Assembly (NCBI GenBank): GCA_003990745.1
Contig: RBNI01002252.1
Location: 1 to 19,124, forward strand
DNA from: Jimgerdemannia flammicorona
Taxonomy: Eukaryota > Mucoromycota > Endogonomycetes > Endogonales > Endogonaceae
Direction: 5' to 3'
Length of the DNA stretch: 19,124 nt
Below the pieces are notes generated by a model, which made no database searches, was not told the origin of the DNA, and saw only the letters and a program-made list of their open reading frames with translations. The position numbers were made by a program, and so were the translations under genes. Of this stretch, positions 18,674 to 19,124 are shown in pieces (the first letter of the stretch is position 1; each line of letters begins with the position of its first letter).

Positions 18674-18750
18674 TGTGAAGTTGGTACATCTCTATAATCT
18701 GCAAATTCTATCAGCTAGTACTTATAATGAATCAAATTGAGACCCAATTT
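18669..18750 (-). repeat. Rest of the B' LTR beyond the main insertion
   Basis: The reverse complement (AGCTGATAGAATTTGCAGAT ... TCACACTATATAG) aligns with GCTGAATTGCCAGA ... and TCGCGCTACACAGAGATCG in the main LTRs, with differences mostly at former CpG. This is the part expected to precede 8471 on the minus strand. The far end is vague. Confidence 0.55.
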
Positions 18751-19124
18751 GATGCAGTTTAATTAGATTAAAAAAAATTGGAATAAGTTTTAATTTGTTG
18801 AATTTATTTTATAAAGATAAAATCTATATAATAAAATTCATTAAATTTTTTATATTTTCATTATGGAATCAAATTTCAAAGATTGAAAATAAATAAATAA
18901 ATAAATTTGAATATCTCAACTCAATTTAATTTAAATTAATTCAAATCTAAAAATTTTTATTTGATTTAATTTAAATTAATCTTAATATAAATTAATTTAA
19001 ATTTATTTTATTATTTTATTTAATAATCAAGATAAAATCTATATCAAATTCTCAATATATAAATCTACATCTAATAATACTGAAGTAATAAGTCTTTCTC
19101 AGGCTGCCTAATTTTTTAAAAAAA
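18751..19124. other. AT-rich tail of the window, no gene seen
   Basis: Very AT-rich, with repeated TTTAATTTAAATTAAT-like words and an (AAAT)n-type stretch near 18890. No reading frame or element boundary is recognisable. The first part of the B' LTR should lie here, but I cannot align it. Confidence 0.6.

Overview
The window is a repeat-only stretch of what is most likely a filamentous fungal genome. The evidence is a degenerate LINE whose order of domains and RT motifs fit the fungal Tad-like LINEs, several Ty3/Gypsy LTR retrotransposons, ankyrin-repeat debris in AT-rich DNA, and C:G to T:A decay resembling repeat-induced point mutation (RIP) or deamination of methylated CpG. I cannot assign phylum or species. 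No intact host gene, tRNA, rRNA or CRISPR array was found.

Layout: 1-180 is a TA microsatellite, 216-460 a 14-bp minisatellite, and 475-1079 AT-rich DNA without a gene. At 1080-1950 (minus) lies a ruined ankyrin-repeat coding region. It abuts the poly(A) tail (poly-T on the plus strand, 1952-1976) of a minus-strand LINE that runs up to 5741, with an ORF1 tail, an endonuclease and a reverse transcriptase still legible. At 5742-6952 (plus) is a truncated Gypsy element A (LTR, initiator-Met-like primer site, gag). At 6936-8471 (minus) is an older, truncated Gypsy copy B' (gag plus part of an LTR).

The main object is a nearly full-length Gypsy element of the same family as B', at 8472-18652 (plus), which landed inside the LTR of B'. 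The rest of that LTR reappears at about 18669-18750. The main element has 1.3-kb LTRs and reads gag with zinc knuckle, protease, a long Cys/His-rich region, dUTPase, reverse transcriptase/RNase H, integrase with GPY/F module, then an extra acidic tail ORF. It is dead: about 23 in-frame stops, changes of reading frame, DTG-type protease loop changed to DMG, and RT YxDD changed to YMDN.

The points most worth attention are the dUTPase together with the Cys/His clusters between protease and RT, the -1 frame changes and an ATGA stop/start overlap within pol, palindromic repeats just after the LTR TATA box, and the age layering recorded by CpG loss. From about 1267 to 6252 I saw no CpG at all; B' keeps very few, the main element many.
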